A stretch of DNA of 64,000 nt from Apostichopus japonicus (lineage: Eukaryota > Echinodermata > Holothuroidea > Aspidochirotida > Stichopodidae), in NCBI RefSeq assembly GCF_037975245.1, contig NC_092577.1, positions 6,293,001 through 6,357,000 on the forward strand, read 5' to 3'. The notes under the pieces are model-generated. The model was not told where the DNA came from and did no database searches. It saw only the letters and a program-made list of their open reading frames with translations. Made by a program: the position numbers and the translations under genes. Each line of letters starts with the position of its first letter. Position 1 is the first letter of the stretch. Shown piece after piece: positions 24,396 to 35,700 of this stretch.

Positions 24396-27300
24396 TCCTC
24401 TTTTAAGGTTCCACCATTGCAACTACTGTAAATTGTCCTAGCAGGCAAATGTTTGTGGCACCTTTCCACTCGTGCCTAGCTCTATGTTCTTGTGTGAGCC
24501 AATCTTTCCTGACTGTTGCTGTACCAGAGTTAGAGTAATGTGGATCTCTACCTTAAAAGGTTTATAACCGTTGGGAGGAGGGAAAAATCAACATAAGAGA
24601 CCTTCTGAGATGGCTGCTGTTTATACTTATCGTTATCATGCTTGGATGCTAAAAATGTATGAAATAAAACTACTGATGATATAAGATTCAGGTGGGAGAG
24701 GGAGGAGGGTAGTGGGTTGATAATTGGTTTAAGTTGAAGCATTTTCGAAATTAATATCGTTTTGAAATGAAGGGTTAGAGCAGAGGTATTTATTATTCAG
24801 CATTTTTGTGCTAAATGTTACTCTTATTTCTAGCTCAAGATTTAAATAGTTTCCCTAGCTTATGTCTGCTAAAAGCTGCAAATACTCTAAAGTTAGTACA
24901 TCATACACTGTTTACCTTTTTCAGCAAAAGTATGATAGGAACTATTTCAAACTCGAGCTAGAATAAGAAAATATTTAGCAAAAATTTGTCTGAATATTTA
25001 ATGCCGTCTGCTCTTAGCACAGATTATACATGATGGTGCAAGTCTATCATTTACCATATATATATATGACGTCTTTTTCTTTTTTTTTGGACTGCGTACA
25101 GAATTGTTTGGTAGACAGTTTATATGCTCAAAAAAATATTTTTTTCCTCGGTAAGCTGGTAACAGGTTACAATCCATTGAATTTTGTTATCCTTCATATC
25201 AAATACTTTATCTTCAATTGTAAACAAAACAATTTTAAGCCTGACTGATTTAATTTCTTCTATAAAATGAAATTCATTCTTATCGTTTAAAAGCACATTG
25301 CTTCGAAGCGAAACTCTTCTAGCGCTGGAAAATATATGGAATGCAGGACTTGTTTTTCTCTTTCAATTAATGAACTTTGCGACTCTGCTTATCATCTACC
25401 TTACTGTTACATTTAAGTTGTAGCATAGACAATCCTTGATGTTTTTCGTTGTTTTATTATTCACTGTGCATTGCTATAAATGCGTGTGGGTGTTTATGTA
25501 CGTACGTTCGTGTTTGCATGCATGCATGTGTGTATTTGTATGTGTATGTAGGTGTGTATGGGTATATGTATTTGTATATGTATGTACATTTTTGCGTGTG
25601 TGTATGCGTGAGTTTTGTATTCACTGAAGGTATGCTCTTTTTTTTTATGTGTTTATGTATATATCGGTATAAATAGAGAAGAAGAAATACTCAATTCAGA
25701 TTCAATTTTCGCATTATGTAAATAATTCCTTTGTATCTATCAGATCACATACCTATGTTGTTATCGAATCTCTAAATATAATCGATGTACCATATACATG
25801 TATAATAATCGTGAATAAATGAGATGACAAAAAAAAAGGACCCAATGACCGATAATTCAATGGTGAACTGGTGAAATTGACTCTGTTATTAAGACCTCCA
25901 ATGCGCGCATGTTACTACCGTGGTCACATGAGCGTATGCACGATGTTAATCTAGCAGCAACATATATTTAATTGAAAGAAAGGTGAATCAGTTAAAGGGG
26001 TACGTGTACATATAGTTTCACTATACCTAACTGAAGTATGAATACCAATGTAAGATAGCATACCTAACTGAAGTTTATATGAATACCAACGTAAGATAGC
26101 ATACATTACTATATTGCGTCTAAGCAAGAGAACGTTTTTCCGGGTATCTAAGACGGATATAGAACCAGGTCCGACTCGGAGTGATCTGAGACCACCATGG
26201 CACCAGGAAAATGTTGAATTACACCCTAAAGTTTCCCTAAATGTGTTTTGAAAACAAAATGCACTATTCTCAATCCATCTTTATTTCCGGTCCCTTCCAT
26301 TATATTTCGTGTCCCTTCATATTTCCAGGGCACACCAGGGCCCTTGAGATGCATGACCTCATCCCCTCTTTGTCCACCTTACCCTTATCGTGAGGCCTGT
26401 CCTATCTGGGGCTATCAATATACATGGGCAACAACAGATATACGAAGTCACAATTTCGTTCCTAAACGTGGCTTTTCTCTCTAATGATATAGCTACATAT
26501 TGCATGATATGCATGCGAGAACAAATAGACACAGACCTTTTGGAAGCCATATATTTACTATTATTTATAATATCACTAATCGATATGGCCTGCCATATGT
26601 GATGATAACCTACTTTCATTCTGGATGAATATGTATATATGTTGATACGTGAGATGTTATTTATCATCTCTTAGCGTCTTGACGAATACGGCTAACTTTC
26701 TATTAACAGCTCAATTCTGTTTCGAAGGAGATAATATAGATAGATGATAATGAAGATGGAGAAGGCGATGGGGATGGCGATGGTTTCGCCTGCCCCAACC
26801 CCCCCCCCTCCCCCACCGGATCCCTCCTCCTTCATCAAATTGATTACCCTTACAATTTAAATGTAGGACCTACTCCGCGATGTACCGTCTGTAGCGCACC
26901 CAGTGCGGAACTAGACGCACCGTAATGAACTACTGCAAATAGGCTATGTTAATTTATGGCGTTACCGACCTGGAAGTTTGCTCAAAAGCTAGCGTGGATG
27001 TCAACTTTGCAGAACGCATGCATCTAACGCTACGCAATATTTATGTAACGAATAAATAATTATTTTGTAAGCAACCGCGAAGAACACGAAACAATGTGAT
27101 AAGGTCACAACACGGTATTCCTTGTTAACATGCATATACATGTGAAAAAAGCGCGCATCACGCGCACTTTCCAAGCATAGTATTTACAAGGAAAAATATG
27201 GATACATTTTTATCTTCGTGCGCAACCTTAGAACAAAAAACCAGTGATTGTATTTCAACGCGGTATTCGACGCAGTAGCATATCCCTGTTAACCAAAACA

Positions 27301-27484
27301 TACACGTATGAACAAATGCGCGCGTGCACTCCACTATAGGCTAATGTGACTATATTGCGTCACAGATGAAACCATAAGTTTTGTGTACAAACAAAGATCT
27401 ACATAATGAATATGATCGCTTTAGAGTGCCACATGCAGCGGTCTGGTTGTATATCTGCATCTCGAAGTCTAGAAAGTTAAAACC
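24396..27484. other. Non-coding spacer upstream of the cassette-exon gene
   Basis: No supportable exon. It contains a TGTATG/TGTGTG-rich microsatellite at about 25490-25620, a C-rich tract near 26798-26818, and two degraded copies of a GGTATTC ... GTTAAC ... GCGCGC block at about 27110-27170 and 27260-27330. The sequence close to 27484 may be 5' UTR or promoter. Confidence 0.4.
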
Positions 27485-30400
27485 ATGATACTGCTTTATG
27501 ATATATTAGTCATAGCCTTGCCCTTGCTCTATGTTATCGTTGAAGATGCTATCTTCAGCATTCCGAGACTAAAAACTGGAGTCGGTAAGTATGATGGTAT
27601 TATTTATACTATAAGAAGTTAAAAAAAAATGATTATATCATGTAAGATCTGCTCGAAACTCTGAGGTATACCTATACTTACGAATTTGACGATGTTTGGT
27701 TGGTTGCCCCAACACAATAAACTTCTCTCTGTAAATGTTGCAGGCATGCATGAGTTTAACGCAACTATTAAAATATAAATAGTTCATGTCGTTTGGACAG
27801 TACGGGGATCCCGTGATGATGCGGTGGTCTGTTTCAATGTCCCATCGCCGCAGGTTGGACTAGTCTGCCGGTACCGATATTAATCATGTTAACATATGAC
27901 TGGCTACGTCCTGTCGTAATTATTTAATTTTTTTAATTATCTTTCGCATTTCTCTGCAACATGACCAATTTCACCGTCTCGTCTATACTTCTAATTTTGT
28001 TATGGTTTATTTCGAAAAAAATGTCAGCTGGAAAGAACAACCGACTGTCGCCCTTGAACTGAGCAAACCCCAAGAAGGATACGATGAGAAGCAAGAAAAA
28101 GCAGATATCCACGGTAACTATAATATGATCGCGTCTTGTACATGTATAACACATGTAAATAGTATACGTTGAGCTCACTGTGATAATAGGCTGAAAGACC
28201 ATTCTTAGTCATGCTATGTTTTTGCCCTAACATGCAGCAACCTTCCTGTACGATGAGAAACGCGAAGACGCAGATATTCCTGGTAAATATAATCTGATCG
28301 TGTGTTTTACAAGTATCAAACATGTAAATATTATACGTTTGCCTCACTGTGATAATAGGTTATGGACCATTCTTAGTCATGTTATGTTTCCCCCCTCATA
28401 TGCAGAAACCTTCCTGTACAATGAGAAACGCGAAGAAGGAGATATTCACGGTAACTATAATATGATCGTGTTTTGTATGCATGTATCAAACATGTAAATA
28501 CCATAAGTTGATCTCACTGGGATAATTGTTGTCTGAGAGACCATTGTTGGTCAAGTTATGTTTTTTTTTCCTCACACGCAGCAACCTTCATGTACGATGA
28601 GAAAAGCGAAGAAGCAAATATTGGCGGTAACTATAATATTATAGTGTCCACTGTCATGTACATGAATAACACATTTAAATATTTTACGTTTATCTCACTG
28701 GGATAATAGGCTGAAAGACCATTGTTATAGTCATGTTTATGTTTTTTCCCTCACATGCAGCAACCTTCCTGTACAATGAGAAATGCGAAGAAGCAGTTAT
28801 TCGTGGTAATTATAATATTATCGTGTTTATATATGTAAAACACATGTTACCTTATACATAAAAATGTGTCCAAATACAGTGGTAATATCGGTAGTCTTGG
28901 GGTTGAGGTGTATGTTGGGTGGGAGTTTATGGCTAATGATCACGTTTATAACCTGTAAGCCGACCAATAGCAGCTACTTTACGAGACTCCGCACGCAATT
29001 ATCCGCATTTCGCTAGCAAAATTTAATAGGAAATGACCGTGTTCGCGAGGAACATATTTGAAGGAAATGTGTTTCCTTTGTTCATGTTCAGTTTCATCTA
29101 ACTTAGGATATATACCTTCAATTATTCAGGGCTTATGAAATCGTTAGGCCAACGGGAATGCATTACTAACCTTTGTTAAACATTACAAAAGGAAAACATA
29201 GACTAATAGTTCATTTGCACTGTCGAAAATAGACACCCATGTAAAAGTTAAGTTCAAAGGAAACTTTCGTTGAGTAACAAGGGGGCTAGTGGTACGCATG
29301 TACAAGATCCTTCTGTCTACATACGGCTCTGGCATGTACTAGTGAATAGTGTTAGGCACGTAGTTTTAGGCATGTGAACTTTAATCGAAGCGTTACATTC
29401 GCTTTTGGAGTATCATCACTACAGTCCCAACAAATTTAATATTAAGCGTCAATTACTGGTAAATCGACTTCAATGGTGTTCCAAAAAGTAGGTTTAGGCT
29501 TGTTAAAACAATGGAATTTAAATCGGTGTTACGATTAGGCATAACGAATTATATGTTGGACTAATATATGGTACATATAACTGTTCGCAGGGTAATGCCA
29601 ATAAGATTCATACAATTTTCGCCAGATCAGAGATACAGATTCATGAAGGCGTCACTATTTTCAAACGGTTTTAATTAAGGTGATTCCCCGATGCTCAATG
29701 TTCACTGTTTTTTTTTTCTCTTTTTTTTTTATTGTTTCTACACAACATTTGTTTTTTGCAAATCGAGGTCGAAAATTGTTTTATTTTATTTTATTTTTTG
29801 GGAAGGGGGAGGGGGAAAGGGTGCAAGAAGTTGGTTTTGCCTATTGTGTAAAATACCACACTCAATAATATCCTTCAGGTATACCTCACCATGATAATAA
29901 GTTAACCATTCTTAGTTATGGAATATATATTGTCGTCACATGCAGCCGCGTTCCTGTACGATGAAGACTTTGCCAAGCGGCCATTCCTAAACCCAATGAG
30001 ACCGCGATACCTTGTCAAGTGGGAGGAGCTTAGTGACATAACTGACCACGGTCTAAATTTAGATCAGGTACACAGACATAGTTACATATAAGCAAACTAA
30101 GAAGCCCGTGTATACGATTGTTTGTTTCTTCTAACCGTTTTGTATTGTGGAGAATCTGAACTTCTACTGTTCTAATTTCTAATTTTCAAGTTTGTTGGGT
30201 TAATTTATCCACTCTCAAACTTTAGTAAACTAGTTCTCGAAACCAAATAGTCGGAATTGTCACAGTCCGATCTGGGCCAATGTAGCATCTACTTTTCCTT
30301 TTTTAAGGCCTATAAAGTACCCCAGACACCACTTGTTGTTTGTTTGTTTTTCATCTCACTTCAAGTTTGATTGCTTCCTACGCCACTGAAAGGGTTTGAA

Positions 30401-31313
30401 AGTAAATCAACATATTTGTCTTTCGTGCGGGTGCAGGCTCAATCTTGGGTGAACGTCATTCCTTAAAGGATAACTTTAAGCACAAAATTAATTTGGAAAT
30501 GATGTAAAACTTTTAAAAGAATATTTGCTTTGTTTTTCATCTCACTTCAAGTTTGATTGCTTCCTACGCCACTGAAAGGGTTTGAAAGTAAATCAACATA
30601 TTTGTCTTTCGTGCGGGTGCAGGCTCAATCTTGGGTGAACGTCATTCCTTAAAGGATAACTTTAAGCACAAAATTAATTTGGAAATGATGTAAAACTTTT
30701 AAAAGAATATTTGCTCTCAATATATACGTTGTATTTCTACAACATATTTAAAATTTCGAGAAAAGACCTTCTAAACGACTAAGTTCATCGATCAAAGTGA
30801 CTGGATTATGTAGTTTAATATACCAACCATTAAGAGACCATATATATTTCCGACCTCATACGATATTTTTTACGATTTAGCGGACTGACGATAAGGATTT
30901 TTGGACTAAAACATATCAGGACTCAACCTTCTGCTCAAAGACATCCCTTAAAAACATACGTTATTCAATTTATATCCCAAACAGAATGAAAGCTGGGAAG
31001 TCAACGATATGTTTCATACTAACGAGATAAACTTTGATTACAAATCAACCTTTGACAAGACTCTGCCCGAGTACACGCGAGTTGACTTGAGAACTAAAAC
31101 TATAAGTAAATAATTATCAGTTTAGTCCGTGGCAAACCATTACTGGACATTTTACTGTATTTGTATCACTTGATCAAATTCCTTCACAATTCCGTTGAAT
31201 GATTCTGGTATGAAATGTATGAAATGATTGCCAATGAGTATGTGCATTCTTGTCCTCCTTATTTATAGCAAGTATGTGAGGATTTCTTATCTTCATTAGG
31301 ACCATACTGGTGA
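27485..31313 (+). CDS. Putative secreted protein with duplicated 45-nt cassette exons
   Basis: Exons: 27485-27584, 28075-28113, 28238-28282, 28406-28450, 28582-28626, 28761-28805, 29946-30067, 30985-31105 and 31300-31313; 191 residues, with every junction phase-compatible. Exon 1 (MILLYDILVIALPLLYVIVE) looks like a signal peptide. Exons 3-6 are each exactly 45 nt, phase 1 to 1, encoding variants of ATFLYDEKREDADIPG; exon 2 is a shorter, degraded relative. Exon 7 starts with the same AFLYDE motif but runs on into unique sequence (KRPFLNPMRPRYLVKWEEL), so it may be the parent exon. Repeats are acidic and some contain KR, so a processed precursor is possible. I do not recognise the protein. Model limits: the ATG has no upstream evidence, exon 2 needs an alternative acceptor, and the last exon is doubtful because a longer open frame exists in the neighbouring phase. 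Confidence 0.6.
28070..28830 (+). repeat. Tandem exon-intron units of about 170 bp
   Basis: Five units with periods of about 163-179 bp. Each contains an exon ending in GATATTC-type sequence, a donor GTAACTATAATATGATC, the intron segment CACATGTAAAT ... CTCACTGTGATAATAGGCTG, and an acceptor ACATGCAG. Intron lengths are 123-134 bp. A sixth degraded unit start precedes 29946. Exons and introns diverged together, so whole exon-intron units were duplicated. Confidence 0.85.
28806..29945 (+). other. Long intron of the cassette-exon gene
   Basis: 1.1 kb between the last cassette exon and the parent-like exon at 29946. It holds T-rich and G-rich runs near 29708-29820 and no other exon I can support. 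Its end (29880-29945) resembles the cassette introns. Confidence 0.45.
30345..30716. repeat. Perfect 186-bp tandem duplication
   Basis: 30345-30530 and 30531-30716 appear identical base for base, from TGTTTTTCATCTCACTTCAA to AAAGAATATTTGCT. It lies in the intron between 30067 and 30985. Either very recent or an assembly artefact. Confidence 0.9.
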
Positions 31314-31477
31314 GGGAAGATACACTAGAGTATAAATTAAGATTGGAGAGGGCCTGCCGTCTTGCGGATGAGATCGAAGCGAAAAAGAGAGCCGATCAAG
31401 CTTTCCAGGCCAGTCAACCAAAAAAACGAAAAAGGAAACCTCGTCGTTCAATCAAACGGGATGAATGCCCTTATTAA
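31300..31477 (+). CDS. Alternative last exon with a basic C-terminus
   Basis: After the acceptor TTCATTAG the frame starting ACC at 31301 stays open for 58 codons to TAA at 31475-31477. It reads like real protein: LRLERACRLADEIEAKKRA followed by a very basic stretch (KKRKRKPRRSIKR). It needs a phase-2 junction, but the preceding exon (30985-31105) ends in phase 1, which instead gives RPYW then stop at 31311. An unseen exon, an alternative donor or a one-base error would reconcile this. Confidence 0.4.
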
Positions 31478-31830
31478 TGCAATTAAAATAAAATTACCCG
31501 CCAAAAAATATTTACAGAATGCAAACAATTTCCAAAAATTGTCACTTTGATCAATGTATACATATATGTATTTTTATTGAATGTTGTAATAAAAATAAAT
31601 CTTATCATGGGGGTAATTTCTCTTTGTGACGTGTATTTCTGGGTTTTAAATGAAATACTCGAAAAATGCGTCAGCTTCGATTGGGTTGGACGGCTACATT
31701 CCACTATAACCTATAGCAGCTGTAACTGACTTTCACGGTGTTTCTGTTGAATATCGTGTGTAGTTTCTATGTCTTCGGGAAGTGTATGTTAATGATAAGC
31801 AAACGCATAGCAATCACTCACACAACGTAA
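31478..31830. other. Spacer or 3' UTR of the cassette-exon gene
   Basis: AT-rich with AATAAA at about 31591. No gene seen before the Penelope fragment. Confidence 0.4.
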
Positions 31831-32040
31831 GAAAAAGAAGCTTGCAACTGTCGACAGAAGGACACTTGCCCACTAAATGGAAACTGCCAGGCATCAAACA
31901 TCATATACAAGGGCGAAGTGAAAACCACCGAAAACTGCAAGACTTACATAGGTCTAACGGAGGCCCCTTTCAAGCTTAGATATGGCAACCACAAGATGTC
32001 ATTCAACCACCCAAAACACCAAAATGCAACGGAACTCCCG
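31831..32040 (+). pseudogene. Penelope-like retroelement, GIY-YIG region (left part)
   Basis: An open frame from a Cys-rich start (CNCRQKDTCPLNGNC) through KTYIGLTEAPFKLRYGNHK and SFNHPKHQNATEL resembles the C-terminal GIY-YIG-type endonuclease of Penelope-like elements: YIG, then R-x-x-x-H, then N-x-TELxKHIW. A stop at 31828-31830 and lack of upstream reverse transcriptase mark it as a 5'-truncated relic. It is interrupted at 32040 by the 20.4-kb transposon and resumes in frame at 52482. Confidence 0.85.
32035..32040. repeat. Left 6-bp target-site duplication CTCCCG
   Basis: CTCCCG directly before the transposon's TATGGCAAG end. It is identical to 52476-52481 after the right end. Confidence 0.93.
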
Positions 32041-32690
32041 TATGGCAAGCCGTTTTACTTTTTATTCGATATTTGATGATATCATCAAATATTTGGTGAT
32101 ATCAGCAAATAATTGTTGATATCATCAAATCATTTGATGATATCATCAAATAATTGCTGATATCAACAATTATTTGCTGATATCACCAAATAATTGTTGA
32201 TATCAGCAATTCATTTGCTGATATCACCAATTCATTTGCTGATATCACCAATTCATTTGTTGATATCATCAAATAATTGCTGATATCAACAAATAATTGC
32301 TGATATCAACAAATATTTGCAGATATCAGCAATTATTTGGTGATATCAGCAAATGAATTGGTGATATCAGCAAATCATTTGATGATATCAGCAAATCATT
32401 TGATGATATCAACAATTATTTGCTGATATCATCAAATAATTGTTGATATCATTAATTATTTGCTGATATCAACAATTCCAACATATCACTAATTCATTTG
32501 CTGATATCAACAAATCAATTGGTGATATCAGTAATTGATTTAATGATATCAGCAAATGAACCGTACATATCACTAATGCAGGCTTTTGTTGATATCACCA
32601 ATTCATTTGATGATATCAACAAATCATTTGCTGATATCAGTAATTCAACCGTGACGATGATATCAGTAATTCAACCGTGACAGCCCGCCT
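32041..32690. repeat. Left terminal inverted repeat: TGATATCA palindromic array
   Basis: After a 30-bp unique tip, 28 copies of (T)GATATCA recur, mostly every 20 bp, with 12-bp spacers of type YCAAATNATTTG that are nearly self-complementary too. A few units are degraded (AACATATCAC, TACATATCAC). The last units carry an extra CAACCGTGAC. The array ends about 100 bp before the transposase ATG. Confidence 0.95.
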
Positions 32691-32781
32691 TACAAGCATG
32701 CGCACGCGATGTCAGTGTACTGTGCAGTACATGCAAATGACAGTGACGAGACAACAGGGTACGGATAGCGGTACTTTCACC

Positions 32782-35700
32782 ATGGCGATGGCTGTAAATG
32801 ATGAAGCACAGATCGTTCTTGACAGAATTTCTCGGATTTTGGGCGAAGTAGAGCGGCTCTTAACTGACAATGACAATGCTTCTGAAGCGAAAGAACGTCT
32901 TCTCCAAGCAAAGAGAAATTTAGAACGGATTAACGCGAGCATCGATGAGCACAGGTTCAATTCTATAGCAGCTGTGCTAGATCAGCTCCTTTCTATCGCA
33001 GACGCACAGGCACAGCCAGACGGAACGTTGCAGGCACAATCGGGGAGCCAGTCTAATGGGCACATTTACCAGCCTGTTTCTGTCGCCGACCATGGTATAC
33101 TTTTAACATTTTGGTCTTTCATATTGAACTACTTAACCACCCCGTTATTATTTGTCATAGCCTCTCATCTATAGGTTTATAGGCCTGGCCCTTCGGTGCT
33201 TGCCCAACGCTTGTCCTCCCTGTAACAAGTGCATGAGGAGTTACTGTACCACTCCCAGTGGCAGTAGTAGTACTGTGTAACTTAGTCCCCTTTCCCCTCC
33301 CGTTGTATAATGTACGGTATGTCATTACACTCGCACACAAGTTTGGCACTCTAGATTATCTTTCATAAGTCAAAATGCAATGTTGCATGTGACTGCGGAA
33401 GTTTAACATCCTATTTCCAAATTTCTGGCTACGTCACTGTTTGTTTGTGAATCTGTTTGTCTTTTCTTAGTGACAGTGTGTGTTTACGTTTGCTGTTCAA
33501 CAGGTCGAAGAGGAAGGCCGAGATTGGAAATACCATTTGAGCAGTTGCGTTACCTGTATGAAAAGGGTTATTCTGCAAAGAGAATGGCGCAACATTTTAA
33601 GTGTTCAGTTGCTGCTGTGTACAAGCTCCTTTACCAACATGGGATGAAAATGAGACAACGTTACACAAACATGAGTGAAGAAGACCTAACAGCCAATATT
33701 ACTAACTTGAGTAAGCAGCACCCAAATAGTGGCACAGAGGTTTGTTCATGTTACAATAATACATTCTTTCCATTCTGAAGAATTGAAGTTGCAAAAGATT
33801 CTCAAATAAGTAGGTCAATCATAACAGTTGGTGGGTAACTGTTTGTATATAAGATGATGGTTTTGTAGGGTAAATGGCAGATATTTCACTGTCAAATTTA
33901 GCAGTGCAAATGCTAGTTGGTATCTTCGAAAACATGTGTGTTTTCGTGTTAATAGTGGTACACGGCATATGTTTGCCTGTGTGGGAAAAATATCAACAAT
34001 ATCTATGTACATACTGATCCCAAAGGTTAAACAAACTTTCTAGCATGGTCGCTCACTAACAATGGTGTATGGTCTATCAGCACAGACTGATCTTGGCTGG
34101 TAGCAGTTTCTATCAAAACTAGGCTGAGATTGGCCAAAGAAACTTCATTACCAGAAAAAAAATAAGAATAGCTTCATCTCATATTCTGTGATGAGAATTT
34201 ATGGGGCCATTTTCTTCCCTTTTCCTATATTTTTTCAGCCCAGTCAATGCAATTATGGGACCTTTTTCTGTCTTTTCCATGGTGGAATTGCATGCTGCCC
34301 CCTGTGGTTTTCTGATGCTGTATATTGTATGCTTTTCTAATTTTCAGATGATAAATGGATACCTTAGGAGCCAAGGAATTCTGGTCCCACGGCAAAAAAT
34401 TCGCTCCATGTTGCGTACAGCTGATCCGGTGGGAACTGCCAGTAGATGGGGAAGGACCGTGGCCAGAAGAACTTACTTTGTTCCAACACCCAACAGTCTT
34501 TGGCATATAGATGGCCATATGAAACTCATTAGGTTTGTCTCAATTTTGCTCTATGGACGTGCAGGGAATAATTTATCCAGTATCACATCTCATTTTGCTA
34601 TACAAACTGGTCAAAATGCTACACAAATGGAAAATCTGTAGCAGTTTTTTCCCATGCATAACCCCAGGGTTTTAATGTTTTTATGCTTAAGAACTGAAAA
34701 AACCTCAGAAATGCTAGGCAAAATTTGAACACTAAATTATTCCCTGTGATGGTTTTAAATAATCAACAGACTAACACACTGTTCGGTATATAAAAAGCTA
34801 GACTTCATACTACACACTGTCAAAATGTCCTCGGGTGACTGCCTCGATGTATTCAATTGGCTTGTTCGCTGTAAAGCCTTGGGATGCACCGGATATCCAG
34901 TGCGGCCTGGCTGTCTGGCCACATAGTGAAAAAACAAGAAGACAATTCCAAGGTTGGCATATCCACAGTAATCCCAATATATCAATTTTTTCACAATCTA
35001 TTAATTTCTTTAAAGTTGCTGTCAGTTAGTCCTTGAACCTCCCAGCCAACATTCCCAGCTGGGGCCAAGCCGTGTTTGTCCCAACCGGGGCCCACGTGGG
35101 TCCTAGGTGGGCCCCAACTGAGCTAGCCCGACTTAGGCCCAGCCGGGCTCCATCTGGGCTATGGTTGGATTATAGGTGGGCTCCAGCTGCTTTTTGGGTA
35201 AACCATATGGGCATGAAAGCAAGTAATATGCATATAGTTAGGTGCCTTTTCTCTTCTTTCATTTGGGCGGTTTCTGTTCAGATCTTCCATTAAGGCAGTA
35301 GGTGATGACTGATGCTTAAACACACCAATAGATACTGTTTGGACTCAAAGCTATGAGAAAACTTCAATTTGAATAGCTGCACGGATTTAGTCTACACACT
35401 GTAGAATACCATATATGACACACATTTATTTCTCAAAATTCAAACTTGTCCGTGGGGTAATTAACCGCTACAGGCCTAGCTACAGTATATATGGCCTTGC
35501 TTGATAAATAAGTACATCCCAAAACGGTAGGCAGGAAAACATGTGTGAAGTTTTTGTAAGGGTTAAGCCAGATACAAGCATGTTAATTTTTTTCTTATAT
35601 TTTTTTCAAGGTTGCCAAAATTGGGTTTATGAACTGAAGAGTTTTTGTCCAAAGAAGTGCCCAGTAGGGCCCTAGCTGGGCTCCAAATAGTGGGAAACTC

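Noticed and set aside
33155-33349. Small minus-strand gene in transposase intron 1
   Set aside because: Antisense open stretch within a well-supported intron, without motifs.
34201-34347. Extending transposase exon 3 upstream as an alternative start
   Set aside because: The acceptor TTTTCAG at 34345 and phase agreement with exon 2 support splicing. The upstream residues (hydrophobic, Phe-rich) look like translated intron.
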